A stretch of 64,000 nt of DNA. Origin: Myxococcota bacterium (GTDB lineage: Bacteria > Myxococcota_A > UBA9160 > UBA6930). Below are positions 23,894 through 32,456 of the stretch, piece after piece (position 1 is the first letter of the stretch; every line of letters starts with the position of its first letter). The position numbers and the translations under genes were made by a program. The notes below the pieces were generated by a model. The model saw only the letters and a program-made list of their open reading frames with translations. It was not told the origin of the DNA and did not search any database. The DNA lies in the NCBI GenBank assembly GCA_028277885.1, contig JANQFK010000070.1, positions 1-64,000 of the forward strand. Reading direction: 5' to 3'.

Positions 23894-25309
23894 ATGAGTC
23901 GCGTGATCGCGAACGTCACGGATGCGGGGCGCTGGCTCGAGGGGCTGATCGACCTCGAGAAGGTGCGGTCGCTTCCGCGGAGCCGGCTGTCCCTCGCGCC
24001 GATCCGGGCGTTGCTCGGGCGGCTCGGGAGCCCCGAGGCCGGGCTGCGGGTGCTGCACGTCGCCGGGTCGAAGGGGAAGGGGTCCGTGGCGCTGCTCGCC
24101 GAGGCGCTGCTCGGGGCGGCGGGCGTGCGGGCGGCGACCTTCACCTCGCCCCACCTGGAGCGCTGGACCGAGCGGTTCCGGATCGGCGGGAAGGAGGTCG
24201 AGGGCGGGCGCCTCGCCGACGCGGTGGAGCGGTTGCGGCCCGCCGTGGAGGCGCTGCGCGCCGGTCCTCCCGAGACCGTGCCCACCTTCTTCGACGCCAC
24301 CACGGCCGCGGCGCTGCTGCTGTTCGCCGACGCCGGCGTCGACGTGGCGATCCTCGAGGTCGGGCTCGGCGGGCGCCTCGACTCCACCAACGCCTGCACG
24401 CCCGCGGTCTGCTGCATCACCGCCATCGAGCTCGAGCACACCGAGGTGCTCGGCGACACCCTCGCCGCCATCGCGTCGGAGAAGGCGGGCATCCTGAAGC
24501 CCGGCGTGCCGGCCGTGGCGGGCGCCCTGCCCGAGGAGGCGGCCGCCGTGGTGCGCGCCCGCGCCGCCGAGGTGGGTGCGCCGCTCACCTGGCTCGGCGA
24601 GGACTTCGGCGTCGAGGTCGAGGACCGCGGCGCCGAGGGCCTGCTCCTCGACCTGCGTGACGGCCCCTTCGCGGCGCGGGCCGCACTCCCGCTGCTGGGT
24701 GCCCACCAGGCCGGCAACGCGGCCCTCGCGCTGGCCTGCGTGCGCCGGCTGGGCGTGGTCCCGGACGCGCGCCTCGCCGCGAGCCTGGCCGACGGCCTCG
24801 CGGCGGCCCGGCTCCCGGGCCGGGTCGAGCTGCTGGCGCGCAGCCCGTGGATCGTCGTGGACGCCGCCCACACCGCGGCCTCGGCGCGCGCCCTCGCCGC
24901 CGCCCTGGAGGAGCTGCCCCGGGCGGCCGGCGCCCGCGCCCACCTCGTGCTCTCGGTCTCGGCGGGCAAGGACCTCGAGGCCATCTGCGCCGCCCTCGCA
25001 CCGCACTTCCGCAGCGCCACGGCCGCGGTGACGATCACCCGGGCAGAGCCCGTGCGCTCCCTCGAGCCCGAGGCCGTTGCGCGCGCCCTGCGCGCCGCGG
25101 CGCCCGGCGTCGAGCCCCGGGTGGTTCCCAACCCTCACCTCGCCCTGCGCGCCGCGCGCGAGGGACTCGCCGAGGGCGACCTGCTGTGCGCGACGGGCTC
25201 CGTGTACCTGGCGGGGATCGCGCGCAGGGTGCTGGCCGGCGACGACGCCGCGGCGCGGGTGGTGGTCTCGCGCCGCCACCCGCCCGGGACCGATCCCGTT
25301 GGACCGTGA
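23894..25309 (+). CDS. folC: Bifunctional folylpolyglutamate/dihydrofolate synthase
   Basis: Adds glutamate to dihydropteroate and folates, 471 aa, complete. ATP P-loop G-S-K-G-K-G-S near 58-64, the S-P-H-L-E-R-W-T-E-R-F-R-I-G-G motif, L-E-V-G-L-G-G-R-L-D-S-T-N, carbamylated-Lys region S-E-K-A-G-I-L-K, and C-terminal ligase domain with V-D-A-A-H-T-A. There is no ribosome site; a TAGTCT hexamer ends only 6 nt upstream of the ATG, suggesting a leaderless mRNA. The 3' end overlaps the MFS gene start. Confidence 0.93.
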   Translation: MSRVIANVTDAGRWLEGLIDLEKVRSLPRSRLSLAPIRALLGRLGSPEAGLRVLHVAGSKGKGSVALLAEALLGAAGVRAATFTSPHLERWTERFRIGGKEVEGGRLADAVERLRPAVEALRAGPPETVPTFFDATTAAALLLFADAGVDVAILEVGLGGRLDSTNACTPAVCCITAIELEHTEVLGDTLAAIASEKAGILKPGVPAVAGALPEEAAAVVRARAAEVGAPLTWLGEDFGVEVEDRGAEGLLLDLRDGPFAARAALPLLGAHQAGNAALALACVRRLGVVPDARLAASLADGLAAARLPGRVELLARSPWIVVDAAHTAASARALAAALEELPRAAGARAHLVLSVSAGKDLEAICAALAPHFRSATAAVTITRAEPVRSLEPEAVARALRAAAPGVEPRVVPNPHLALRAAREGLAEGDLLCATGSVYLAGIARRVLAGDDAAARVVVSRRHPPGTDPVGP

Positions 25310-26579
25310 CGCCACGGCGCCCGAGGCCGGCCCCGGCGCCGAGGCGCGCTTCCAGGCCGAGGCCCGCCGACGCCTGCCCCGCAACTACGGCGCCTTCGTG
25401 GTGCACGGCATGCTGGGCCAGACCGGCTTCCGGCTGCTCCACGCCCCCACCTTCGTGCCCGCCTACGTGGAGATGCTCTCGGGCTCCGCCCTCGTGGTGG
25501 GCCTGGCGCGCGCGCTCCAGTCCCTCGGCATGTTCCTCTCGCCGGTGGTGGGCGCGACCATCATCGAGCACCGCCGGCGCGTGCTGCCCGTGCTGCTCGG
25601 CGTGGGCGGGGCCATGCGGATCCAGGTGCTGGGCCTCGGCCTGGCCGGCCTGTTCCTCGCCGACCGCGCCAACCTGGTCGCGGTGTGCGTGTTCCTGGGC
25701 CTGTTCGGCCTGTTCCTGGGCATGCAGGGAGTCACCTTCAACTTCCTGGTCGCCAAGCTGATCCCCGTGGAGCGCCGCGGCGTGCTCATGGGCACCCGCA
25801 ACGCCGTGGGCGGCGTGGTGGCCGCGGCCGCCGCCTCGGTGGGCGGGCGGCTGGTGGACGCCGGCGCCCTCGGCAACGGCTACGCGGCCACCTTCCTGAT
25901 CGCCTTCGCGCTCACCGCGACGGGGCTCGCCACCCTGCTCGTGGTGCGCGAGCCCGAGTCGCCCCAGGTGATGGAGCGCTCGCCCCTGGGCGCCCGGCTG
26001 CGCCAGCTCCCCGCGCTGCTTCGCAGCGACCGGGGCTTCACCTTCTACTTCCTGGCCCGGGCGCTCGGCACCATGGGCCGGATGTCGGTGCCGTTCTACG
26101 TGCTCTTTGCGAAGAGCCGCGTCGAGATCGGCGGCGCCGAGCTCGGCGACCTGACCCTGGCCTTCGTGCTCTCCCAGAGCACCACGAACCTGCTGTGGGG
26201 CGTGCTCGCCGACCGCCGCGGCTTCCGCTCGGTGTTCGTGATCTCGCTGTGCCTGTGGATCCTGTCGGCGGTGCTGCTGATGAGCTCGGCCAGCTTCGCC
26301 GGCCTGGTCGTGGTGATGATCGGTCTGGGCGCCGGCATGGGCGGCTTCATGCTCGGCGCCCAGAACCTGGTGCTCGAGTTCGGCAGCCGCGAGGACCTGC
26401 CCATGCGCATCGCCGTGGCGAACAGCGCCTCGGAGCTTCTGGGCGCGGGAGGCCTGCTGCTCGGCGGCCTGCTCTACGCCGCCGTGGCCCCGACCTCGGT
26501 GTTCTGGGTCGCCATCGCGTTCCAGGCGGCCGCGCTGCTGCTGGTGCTGGTGCACGTGGAGGAGCCGCGGGGGCGGTAG
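25299..26579 (+). CDS. MFS transporter
   Basis: About 12 hydrophobic helices in 426 aa. TTG at 25299, overlapping folC by 11 nt, is the best start because the upstream frame is inside folC. An N-terminal cytosolic stretch of about 30 residues precedes TM1. The loop between helices 2 and 3 has E-H-R-R-R-V-L-P-V-L-L-G, the MFS basic-loop pattern, and R-N-A-V-G-G-V-V follows in helix 5. No substrate motif recognised. Coupling with folC suggests coexpression, but not necessarily folate transport. Confidence 0.8.
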   Translation: MDRDATAPEAGPGAEARFQAEARRRLPRNYGAFVVHGMLGQTGFRLLHAPTFVPAYVEMLSGSALVVGLARALQSLGMFLSPVVGATIIEHRRRVLPVLLGVGGAMRIQVLGLGLAGLFLADRANLVAVCVFLGLFGLFLGMQGVTFNFLVAKLIPVERRGVLMGTRNAVGGVVAAAAASVGGRLVDAGALGNGYAATFLIAFALTATGLATLLVVREPESPQVMERSPLGARLRQLPALLRSDRGFTFYFLARALGTMGRMSVPFYVLFAKSRVEIGGAELGDLTLAFVLSQSTTNLLWGVLADRRGFRSVFVISLCLWILSAVLLMSSASFAGLVVVMIGLGAGMGGFMLGAQNLVLEFGSREDLPMRIAVANSASELLGAGGLLLGGLLYAAVAPTSVFWVAIAFQAAALLLVLVHVEEPRGR

Positions 26580-28538
26580 CTAGCCGCGCGCCTCTCCCAG
26601 GCTCGCCCGGATCGCCTTCACCACCGAGCCCGGGTCGAAGCCCTCGGGCGGCTCGGGCGGGGGCGGGGGGGCGTTGCGCTCGAGGGCGCGGGCCGCGGCG
26701 CGCAGGCTGCGGATCGAGACGTCGACGCGGCGCTTCGCGATCTCGAAGTTCGAGGGGCGCGCCCGCGCGAGCCACAGCCGGCGCAGCCGGCGCAGCAGGG
26801 TGGTCTGCTCCTTCGCGAGGGCGGCGAGGCGGCGCGCGAGCCGGCGCCGGCCGCGGGCGTCGAGGCGGGCCGGTCGCCTGCGCCAGGCGAGCCAGTCGTG
26901 GGCGGCCGCCGCCTTCTCGAGCGCGAGGATCGAGGCATCGGCGGCATGCAGGAGCTCGGCGTGGGTCGTCGCGTCGTGGCCGAAGGACTCCTCGCCCGCC
27001 CGGATGCGCTCGCGAGCGCTCTCGAGCCGGCCCAGCCCACGTCGCAGGAGCGCCGGCTTCGTGCCCTGCACGAAGTAGGCGCGCTCGAGGTCGTCGTGGA
27101 AGAGCAGCTGGAGGGGCGAGGCGTTGTGGACCGTGAAGCCCGGGTCGTGGAAGCCGCCGAGCTCGCGGTAGCAGCGCGCGGCCTCGCCGTCGGCCACGCC
27201 GAAGAGCACGTTGCCGAAGGCGCGGTCGAAGCGGCGGGGCTCGGCGGCGCCGGACCAGGCCTGCTGGGCCGCCCAGGCGAAGGCGAGCCACGAGCCCCCC
27301 TGGAGGTTGGCGTGCCCGCCGTCTCCCCAGTCGGTGCAGAGCAGGCCCTCGCCACCGAAGCGGCGCGCGGCGTCGGCCCAGGCCGTCACGTTCGCCTCGG
27401 CGGTGGCGACGCGCGGGAACAGGCTGTTCCAGCTGGCGGTGCCCGGGCACACCCAGAAGGCGAGGCCGTTGTCGCGGAAGACGCGCACGCGCTCGAAGTC
27501 GCCCTCGGCCTCGTACCACCAGTCGAGCAGCACGAGCTCGCGCGGGATCCGGTCGACGACGTCCGGGTGCTCGTGCACGACGTCGCCCCAGATCAGCGTG
27601 CCCTTGCCGTGCCGCCGGGCCAGGTCGGCGACCTTGCGCACGTGGTCGAGGAACAGGCGCCCGCGCCCGATCGCCTTCGCGCGGGGCTCCGAGCGCCCGC
27701 GGCCGAGGTCCCAGGGCTCGTCGCAGTTGGCGTTGAAGCGCGCCGAGCGGAAGTTCGGCAGGTACTCGTCGTAGAGGTCGCCCAGCAGCGCGTAGCTACC
27801 CGGGTCCGCGGGCGAGAGGGTCCAGCCACGTCCGCTCTCGTCGAGCCCGCGGTAGCGCGGCAGGGACAGGATCCGCTCCATGTGGCCCAGGGACTGGAGG
27901 CAGGGCACCAGGTCGACGTGGCGCTCCACGGCGTCGGCGTCGAGCTCCTGGAGCTCCTCGGCGGTGAAGGGCGAGGAGCCCTCGCCGATCTCCGGGTGGC
28001 GCCGGAAGCGGAAGGTGTGCTCGGTGTAGAGCATCAGCACGTTGAGCTTGAGGCGCACGCACAGGTCGAGGATCTCGCGCACCGAGGCCACGCTCGGCAC
28101 CTTGCCGCGGGAGACGTCGAGCATGAGGCCGCGGTTCGGGAGCCCGGGCTGGTCGTCGATCGCGCAGGCGGGGATGCGGCCGCCGCGCTCGACGAGCTGG
28201 CCGAGGGTCTCGACCCCGTAGCGGAGGCCCGCGGGCCCGGCGCCGCGCAGCGTCACGCGCTCGGGCGCCACCTCCAGGCGGTAGCCCTCGCCGCGCGCCG
28301 CCGCACTGGCGAGCTCGATGCGCGGGCCGAGGTCGTCGCAGCGCGCGTGGGCCTCGATGGCCAGGCGCACCCCGCAGCGCGCCTCGACGGCGCGCTTCAG
28401 CGCGCGCGCCGAGGCCAGGCCGGCCTCGCCGGCGTCGGGACGCAGCACGACGGGCAGCTCGTCGCGCAGCGCGAAGCGCCCGGTGCGGCGCTCGGCGCGC
28501 CTCGGCTCGGGAAGCAGCGGCGGGAGCCGGGCCGGCAT
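26580..28538 (-). CDS. GH20-family glycoside hydrolase (beta-N-acetylhexosaminidase-like)
   Basis: Protein of 652 aa. N-terminal GH20b-like domain (about 20-125: V-V-L-R-P-D...G-Y-R-L-E-V), then a TIM-barrel with R-G-L-M-L-D-V-S-R-G-K-V-P, Y-T-E-H-T-F, N-C-D-E-P-W-D-L-G holding the Asp-Glu catalytic pair, and W-G-D-V-V-H. C-terminal helical Arg-rich region. No signal peptide, so cytosolic: probably trims GlcNAc-containing muropeptides or glycans after uptake. No ribosome site; TATGTT lies 8 nt before the ATG, but a terminator-containing structured leader also lies directly upstream. Confidence 0.85.
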   Translation of the reverse strand: MPARLPPLLPEPRRAERRTGRFALRDELPVVLRPDAGEAGLASARALKRAVEARCGVRLAIEAHARCDDLGPRIELASAAARGEGYRLEVAPERVTLRGAGPAGLRYGVETLGQLVERGGRIPACAIDDQPGLPNRGLMLDVSRGKVPSVASVREILDLCVRLKLNVLMLYTEHTFRFRRHPEIGEGSSPFTAEELQELDADAVERHVDLVPCLQSLGHMERILSLPRYRGLDESGRGWTLSPADPGSYALLGDLYDEYLPNFRSARFNANCDEPWDLGRGRSEPRAKAIGRGRLFLDHVRKVADLARRHGKGTLIWGDVVHEHPDVVDRIPRELVLLDWWYEAEGDFERVRVFRDNGLAFWVCPGTASWNSLFPRVATAEANVTAWADAARRFGGEGLLCTDWGDGGHANLQGGSWLAFAWAAQQAWSGAAEPRRFDRAFGNVLFGVADGEAARCYRELGGFHDPGFTVHNASPLQLLFHDDLERAYFVQGTKPALLRRGLGRLESARERIRAGEESFGHDATTHAELLHAADASILALEKAAAAHDWLAWRRRPARLDARGRRRLARRLAALAKEQTTLLRRLRRLWLARARPSNFEIAKRRVDVSIRSLRAAARALERNAPPPPPEPPEGFDPGSVVKAIRASLGEARG

Positions 28539-28560
28539 CGCCGCGGAACATAGGCGCAGG

Positions 28561-28626
28561 AAAAAGAAGCGCCCGGTCCGGCTCCTCGCGCGCGAACGCG
28601 AGGGGAGGGGTAGCCGGGCCGGGCGC
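28561..28626 (-). terminator. Intrinsic terminator in leader of GH20 gene
   Basis: On the minus strand a 15-bp stem (28612-28626 pairing with 28569-28583, one mismatch) encloses an inner hairpin CCTCGCG/CGCGAGG and is followed by TTCTTTTT. It lies only 22 nt upstream of the GH20 start codon and 200 nt after the homocysteine methyltransferase stop. It can serve as attenuator for GH20 or as the end of the upstream gene. Confidence 0.8.
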
Positions 28627-28790
28627 CAAAGATGCGCTGCGACGCGCGAGCCATGGAGGTAGCAAGCGCCGTGCCACTACCGTGGGGATGCACCCCCGCC
28701 AACCCAAGACCCCGGATTCCTTGGGAAAGTTCACTGCTTCCGGCGCAGGAAGCGGCAGCTCCGCGGCAGCCCGCCGGGTGCGGGTGACAC
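28627..28790 (-). ncRNA. Structured leader / possible riboswitch or small RNA
   Basis: About 165 nt with at least four consecutive hairpins upstream of a terminator: GGTAG/CTACC (28658-28662 with 28677-28681), GGGG/CCCC (28684-28687 with 28693-28696), CCCAAG/CTTGGG (28703-28708 with 28720-28725), and GCTTCC/GGAAGC (28736-28741 with 28748-28753). On the minus strand, GGGGGTGCATCC and GCACGGCGCTTGCTACCTCC loosely recall ydaO (c-di-AMP) riboswitch blocks. The resemblance is partial, so class is unassigned. It is located in the leader of a cell-wall-type hydrolase gene. Confidence 0.4.
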
Positions 28791-28826
28791 AAATTGCGTC
28801 TCCACACCCGGCATGCGCGCGCTTCG

Positions 28827-29747
28827 TCACCCGGGGCTGCCGGCTCCCTGCGCCATCGCGTCGGCGATGCAGGCGACGTGGTCCGCCGTGGTGCCGCAGC
28901 AGCCGCCCACGCAGCGCGCGCCGGCCTCGCACCAGCGCAGCGCGTGCTCCGCGAAGCCCTCGGGCGAGGTCTCGCGCGCGACCACGAAGCGCCCCTCGGC
29001 GTCGGGCGCGCCGAGGTTCGCATAGACGAAGAACGGCCGACCTGCGGCGCGCAGCTCCGGGAGGCAGGCCGGCACGGCGCTCGGCGCCACGCAGTTCACC
29101 CCCACCGCCATGGGCTCGAAGGGCGCCACCGCGGCGAGGCCCGCCGCGAGGGGCTCGCCCGAGAGCAGGCGCCCCGACGCGTCGCACACGAAGCTCACCC
29201 AGAGCGCGGCGCCGGCCTCGTGGGCGGCGCGCGCCACCGCCACCGCCTCGCGAACCGTGTGGTGGGTCTCGGCCAGGATCGCGTCGGCGCCCGCCGCCAC
29301 CAGGTTCGCGGCGTGCTCGCCGTGCTCGCGGGCGAGGTCGGTGTCGTCGGGCACGAGGTCGGGCCGGTAGCAGTCCTCGAGGGGCGGCGCCGAGCCCAGC
29401 ACCGCCACGGGCCGCTCCACCCCCGCGAGGGCGCGGCGCGCGAGGTCGAGCGCGAAGCCGGTGAGGTCCCCGGCCCGCTCGCCGTGGCCGCCGCGCGCGA
29501 GGGTGCGGCGCTGGGTGCGGAAGGTGTTCGCGGTCAGGAGGTCGGCGCCGGCCTCGACGTAGGCGCGGTGCACCTGGAGGACCGACTGGGGCGCCTCGAG
29601 CAGCGCGTGGGCGGACCAGAGGGGCAGGGTGGCGCGGATGCCGAGGGCCTCGAGCTCGGTTCCCGTGGCGCCGTCGAGGACGAGCGGCCCCCCCGACGCG
29701 AGTCGCGTCCCGATCCAGTGGGCGAGCCCCGAGTCGTTCGAAGCCAT
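28827..29747 (-). CDS. Homocysteine S-methyltransferase-family protein
   Basis: Protein of 306 aa with the betaine/homocysteine methyltransferase TIM barrel: L-D-G-A-T-G-T-E-L near 24-32, L-T-A-N-T-F-R-T, zinc-ligand V-N-C and the terminal G-G-C-C-G-T with two further zinc Cys. MmuM-like enzymes transfer a methyl group from S-methylmethionine or SAM to homocysteine. There is no B12-binding domain. It is divergent from the GH36-HAD gene with a 36-nt gap, and is followed by a structured region and a terminator. Confidence 0.85.
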   Translation of the reverse strand: MASNDSGLAHWIGTRLASGGPLVLDGATGTELEALGIRATLPLWSAHALLEAPQSVLQVHRAYVEAGADLLTANTFRTQRRTLARGGHGERAGDLTGFALDLARRALAGVERPVAVLGSAPPLEDCYRPDLVPDDTDLAREHGEHAANLVAAGADAILAETHHTVREAVAVARAAHEAGAALWVSFVCDASGRLLSGEPLAAGLAAVAPFEPMAVGVNCVAPSAVPACLPELRAAGRPFFVYANLGAPDAEGRFVVARETSPEGFAEHALRWCEAGARCVGGCCGTTADHVACIADAMAQGAGSPG

Positions 29748-29769
29748 CCGCCGCCGCCTCCCTTGCCGT

Positions 29770-29775
29770 TATACT
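29770..29775 (+). promoter_or_regulatory. -10 box giving near-leaderless transcript
   Basis: TATACT in a very GC-rich 36-nt divergent gap, 8 nt before the ATG of the GH36-HAD fusion. No ribosome site and no good -35. A transcript beginning about 7 nt downstream would have almost no leader. Confidence 0.4.
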
Positions 29776-29783
29776 CCGCGCCC

Positions 29784-32432
29784 ATGACCCGAGCCAGCGC
29801 GCGCACCGCGGCGCTCGCCCGCCACGAGAGCGCCGGCCGGCTCGAAGCCCTGGGCCTCTCCCTGCGCTGGGCCGCGGCCGACGCGCCCCGCTGGGAGGAC
29901 GGCGCCGTCGCCCGCGCGCAGCGCGAGGAGGGGCGCCTCGCGGCCGGGCGCCAGCCCCTCGGCCCGTTCTCGGTGGGGCTCGGGATCGACGCCGAGGGCG
30001 ACGCCGCCCGGGTGGACGCGAGCGTTCGCAACGCCGGCGACGCGCCCGCGCACCTCGAGTCCGTGATCCTCGGCCTGCGCTGGCCCGCCGCCGCCTCCGG
30101 GGGCGGTCTGCGCTTCCTGCGCCACGGCTGGCAGTCCTGGTCCTTCACGGGCTCCCGCGCCCTCGACGACGCCGGCGAGCCCGGCTTTCCGTCGGGTGAC
30201 TGGCTGCGCGGCTTCCACCACGGGCTCGGCCGTCCGCCCGAGGAGCGCGCGGGCTGGCACGAGTCGGACCTCGTGTCGGTGGTGGGCGTGGCGCCCTCGG
30301 GCCGCTGCTGCCTGGCCGGCGTGCTCGAGCGCGGCGAGTGCACCGGCGTGGTGTGGCTGCGCCGCGAGGGCGAGGACGTCCTCGTCGAGGTGGAGCTGCG
30401 CGTCGAGGTGGACCTCGCGCCGGGCGAGGAGCGTGCCCTCGACCCGGTGCGCGTCGCCCTCGGCCGCGACGCGAGCCGGCTCCTCGAGCGCCACGCCGAG
30501 GAGCACGGCCGTGAGGCCGGCGCGCGCACGGCGAGCCCCTTCCAGGCCGGCTGGTGCACCTGGTACCACTTCTTCCACGACGTCACCGAGGACGACCTGC
30601 TGCGCAACCTCGACGCCCTGGCCGCCCTGCGCGACGAGATCCCCATCGACGTGGTGCAGCTCGACGACGGCTACCAGCGCGCCATCGGCGACTGGCTCGA
30701 GACCAACGAGAAGTTCCCGCGCGGCCTGGCGCCCCTGGCCGCGGCGATCCGCGACGCCGGCTTCCGGCCCGGCCTGTGGACGGCACCCTTCTGCGTGGTG
30801 CCCGAGAGCCGCGTCTTCGCCGAGCACCGCGACTGGCTGCTGCGCCGCGGCGACGAGCTCCAGCGCGGCCTGCTCCACCCGACGTGGACGCCCGACGCCT
30901 CGGTCTTCGTGCTCGACACCTCGCGCGAGGAGGTCCGCACCCACCTGATGCGCGTCTTCGCGGGCCTCGCCGGTCTGGGCTTCCACTACCAGAAGCTCGA
31001 CTTCCTGTGGACCGTCGCCGCCCAGGCGCGCGCTTCCGACCCGGGCGTGAGCCGCGCCCGCCGGCTGCGCCTCGGCCTCGAGGCCATCCGCGCCGGCGCC
31101 GGCGACGACGCCTTCCTGCTGGGCTGCGGCTGCCCCCTCGGCGCCGCGGTCGGGCGGGTGGACGGCATGCGGATCGGCCCCGACGTGGCGCCCCACTGGC
31201 ACGTCGACCCCGGCGCCGCCATCCCCGGCATCGAGCCCACGGTTCCCTCCACCCGCAACGCGCTGCGCAACGTGGTGAACCGGGCCTGGATGCACCGCCG
31301 GCTCTGGCTCAACGACCCCGACTGCCTGATGGCCCGCAGCCGCGACACCCGGCTCTCCGCCGCCGAGGCGCGCAGCCTCGCCGCCGGCATCGCGGCCACC
31401 GGCGGGATGCTGGTGTTCTCGGACGACGTCCCGGGCTTGACCGGGGAAGGCCGCACCCTCGTGCGCGAGACCCTGGAGCTGGCCCGCGAGGTGGACGCCG
31501 CGGGTCCCGTCGGCACGGCGCGCGCGCCGGGCCTGCTCGCCGAGGAGATCGCGCCGGTGCTGCGCGCGGCGACGGCAAGCGGTGCGCTGCTCTCGGTGCT
31601 GAACGACTCGGACGAGCCGCGCGAGCGGAGCGTGCCCCTCGAAGGGCGCTCCCTCGCCTCGCCCGCTCCGCTGCTCGGCACCAGCGCGGCTCCGGCCCGG
31701 GGCGACGAGGTGCAGGCCCGGCTCGAGCCCCACGCCAGCGCCCTGCTGCGCCTCGGGCCGCCGCCCGCCTTCGCGGTGTTCTGCGACTTCGACGGCACCT
31801 TCGCGGTGCAGGACGTGGGCTCCACCCTGGCGAAGCGCTACGCGTCGGAGCGCCGCAGCGCGCTCTGGGAGCGGCTCTCCCGCGGCGAGCTCACCGCCTG
31901 GGCGTACAACATGGAGCTCCTCGACGGCCTCCCGCTCCCGGAGGCGGAGCTGGAGCGCTTCCTCCAGACCGTCGAGCTCTCGCCCGGCGCGGGCGACCTG
32001 GTGGCCTGGTGCGAGAAGCAGGGTGTGCCCTTCCGGGTGCTCTCCGACGGCTTCGACCGCAACCTCGACCGCCTCCAGGAGCTCCACGGGGTGCGCTTCG
32101 CCTACGACGCCAACCGCCTCTGGTACGAGGACGGCAAGTGGCGGATCGCGGCCGGCGCGCCGGACCCGGACTGCGACTGCGGCACCGGCGTCTGCAAGCG
32201 CGCCCGCATCCGCGCCTTCCGCGACAGCTGCCCCGGCGCCGTGGTGGTGCACGTCGGCAACGGCCGCGTCTCGGACCTGTGCGCCTCGATCGCCGCCGAC
32301 GTGGTGTTCGCCAAGGACACCCTGGCCGAGGAGCTCGATCGGCGCGGGCTCGCCTTCGAGCCCTTCGCGGACCTGCGCGACGTGCTGGCCGGGCTCGAGC
32401 GGCTGAAGGAGCGGCTCGACGGCCCCGCGTAG
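29784..32432 (+). CDS. GH36 alpha-galactosidase-like / HAD phosphatase fusion
   Basis: Single 882-aa frame. Residues 1-655: GH36 architecture with an N-terminal beta-sandwich, W-C-T-W-Y-H-F-F (257-264), nucleophile Asp406 in K-L-D, and acid/base Asp467 in R-I-G-P-D-V. Residues 663-882: HAD-type phosphatase, D668-x-D670 in C-D-F-D-G-T, later L-S-D-G-F-D and V-H-V-G-N-G-R-V-S-D, plus a C-D-C-G-T-G-V-C-K cluster (797-805), resembling MtnX. Both halves look catalytically intact. No signal peptide, so cytosolic. Coupling galactoside cleavage to sugar-phosphate dephosphorylation is inference. No junction frameshift is seen, and the linker is about 10 residues. Confidence 0.85.
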   Translation: MTRASARTAALARHESAGRLEALGLSLRWAAADAPRWEDGAVARAQREEGRLAAGRQPLGPFSVGLGIDAEGDAARVDASVRNAGDAPAHLESVILGLRWPAAASGGGLRFLRHGWQSWSFTGSRALDDAGEPGFPSGDWLRGFHHGLGRPPEERAGWHESDLVSVVGVAPSGRCCLAGVLERGECTGVVWLRREGEDVLVEVELRVEVDLAPGEERALDPVRVALGRDASRLLERHAEEHGREAGARTASPFQAGWCTWYHFFHDVTEDDLLRNLDALAALRDEIPIDVVQLDDGYQRAIGDWLETNEKFPRGLAPLAAAIRDAGFRPGLWTAPFCVVPESRVFAEHRDWLLRRGDELQRGLLHPTWTPDASVFVLDTSREEVRTHLMRVFAGLAGLGFHYQKLDFLWTVAAQARASDPGVSRARRLRLGLEAIRAGAGDDAFLLGCGCPLGAAVGRVDGMRIGPDVAPHWHVDPGAAIPGIEPTVPSTRNALRNVVNRAWMHRRLWLNDPDCLMARSRDTRLSAAEARSLAAGIAATGGMLVFSDDVPGLTGEGRTLVRETLELAREVDAAGPVGTARAPGLLAEEIAPVLRAATASGALLSVLNDSDEPRERSVPLEGRSLASPAPLLGTSAAPARGDEVQARLEPHASALLRLGPPPAFAVFCDFDGTFAVQDVGSTLAKRYASERRSALWERLSRGELTAWAYNMELLDGLPLPEAELERFLQTVELSPGAGDLVAWCEKQGVPFRVLSDGFDRNLDRLQELHGVRFAYDANRLWYEDGKWRIAAGAPDPDCDCGTGVCKRARIRAFRDSCPGAVVVHVGNGRVSDLCASIAADVVFAKDTLAEELDRRGLAFEPFADLRDVLAGLERLKERLDGPA

Positions 32433-32456
32433 GAGGCCGGCCCGGGTGTCCAGCGT

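Noticed and set aside
28539-28826. SAH, SAM-I, cobalamin or GEMM riboswitch on either strand
   Set aside because: Only short resemblances (GCGCTGCGAC, GCCACT). The required cores (GCCAGGCTCGG, B12 box, GEMM GCAAA/GGG blocks) are missing, and on the plus strand there is no downstream gene.
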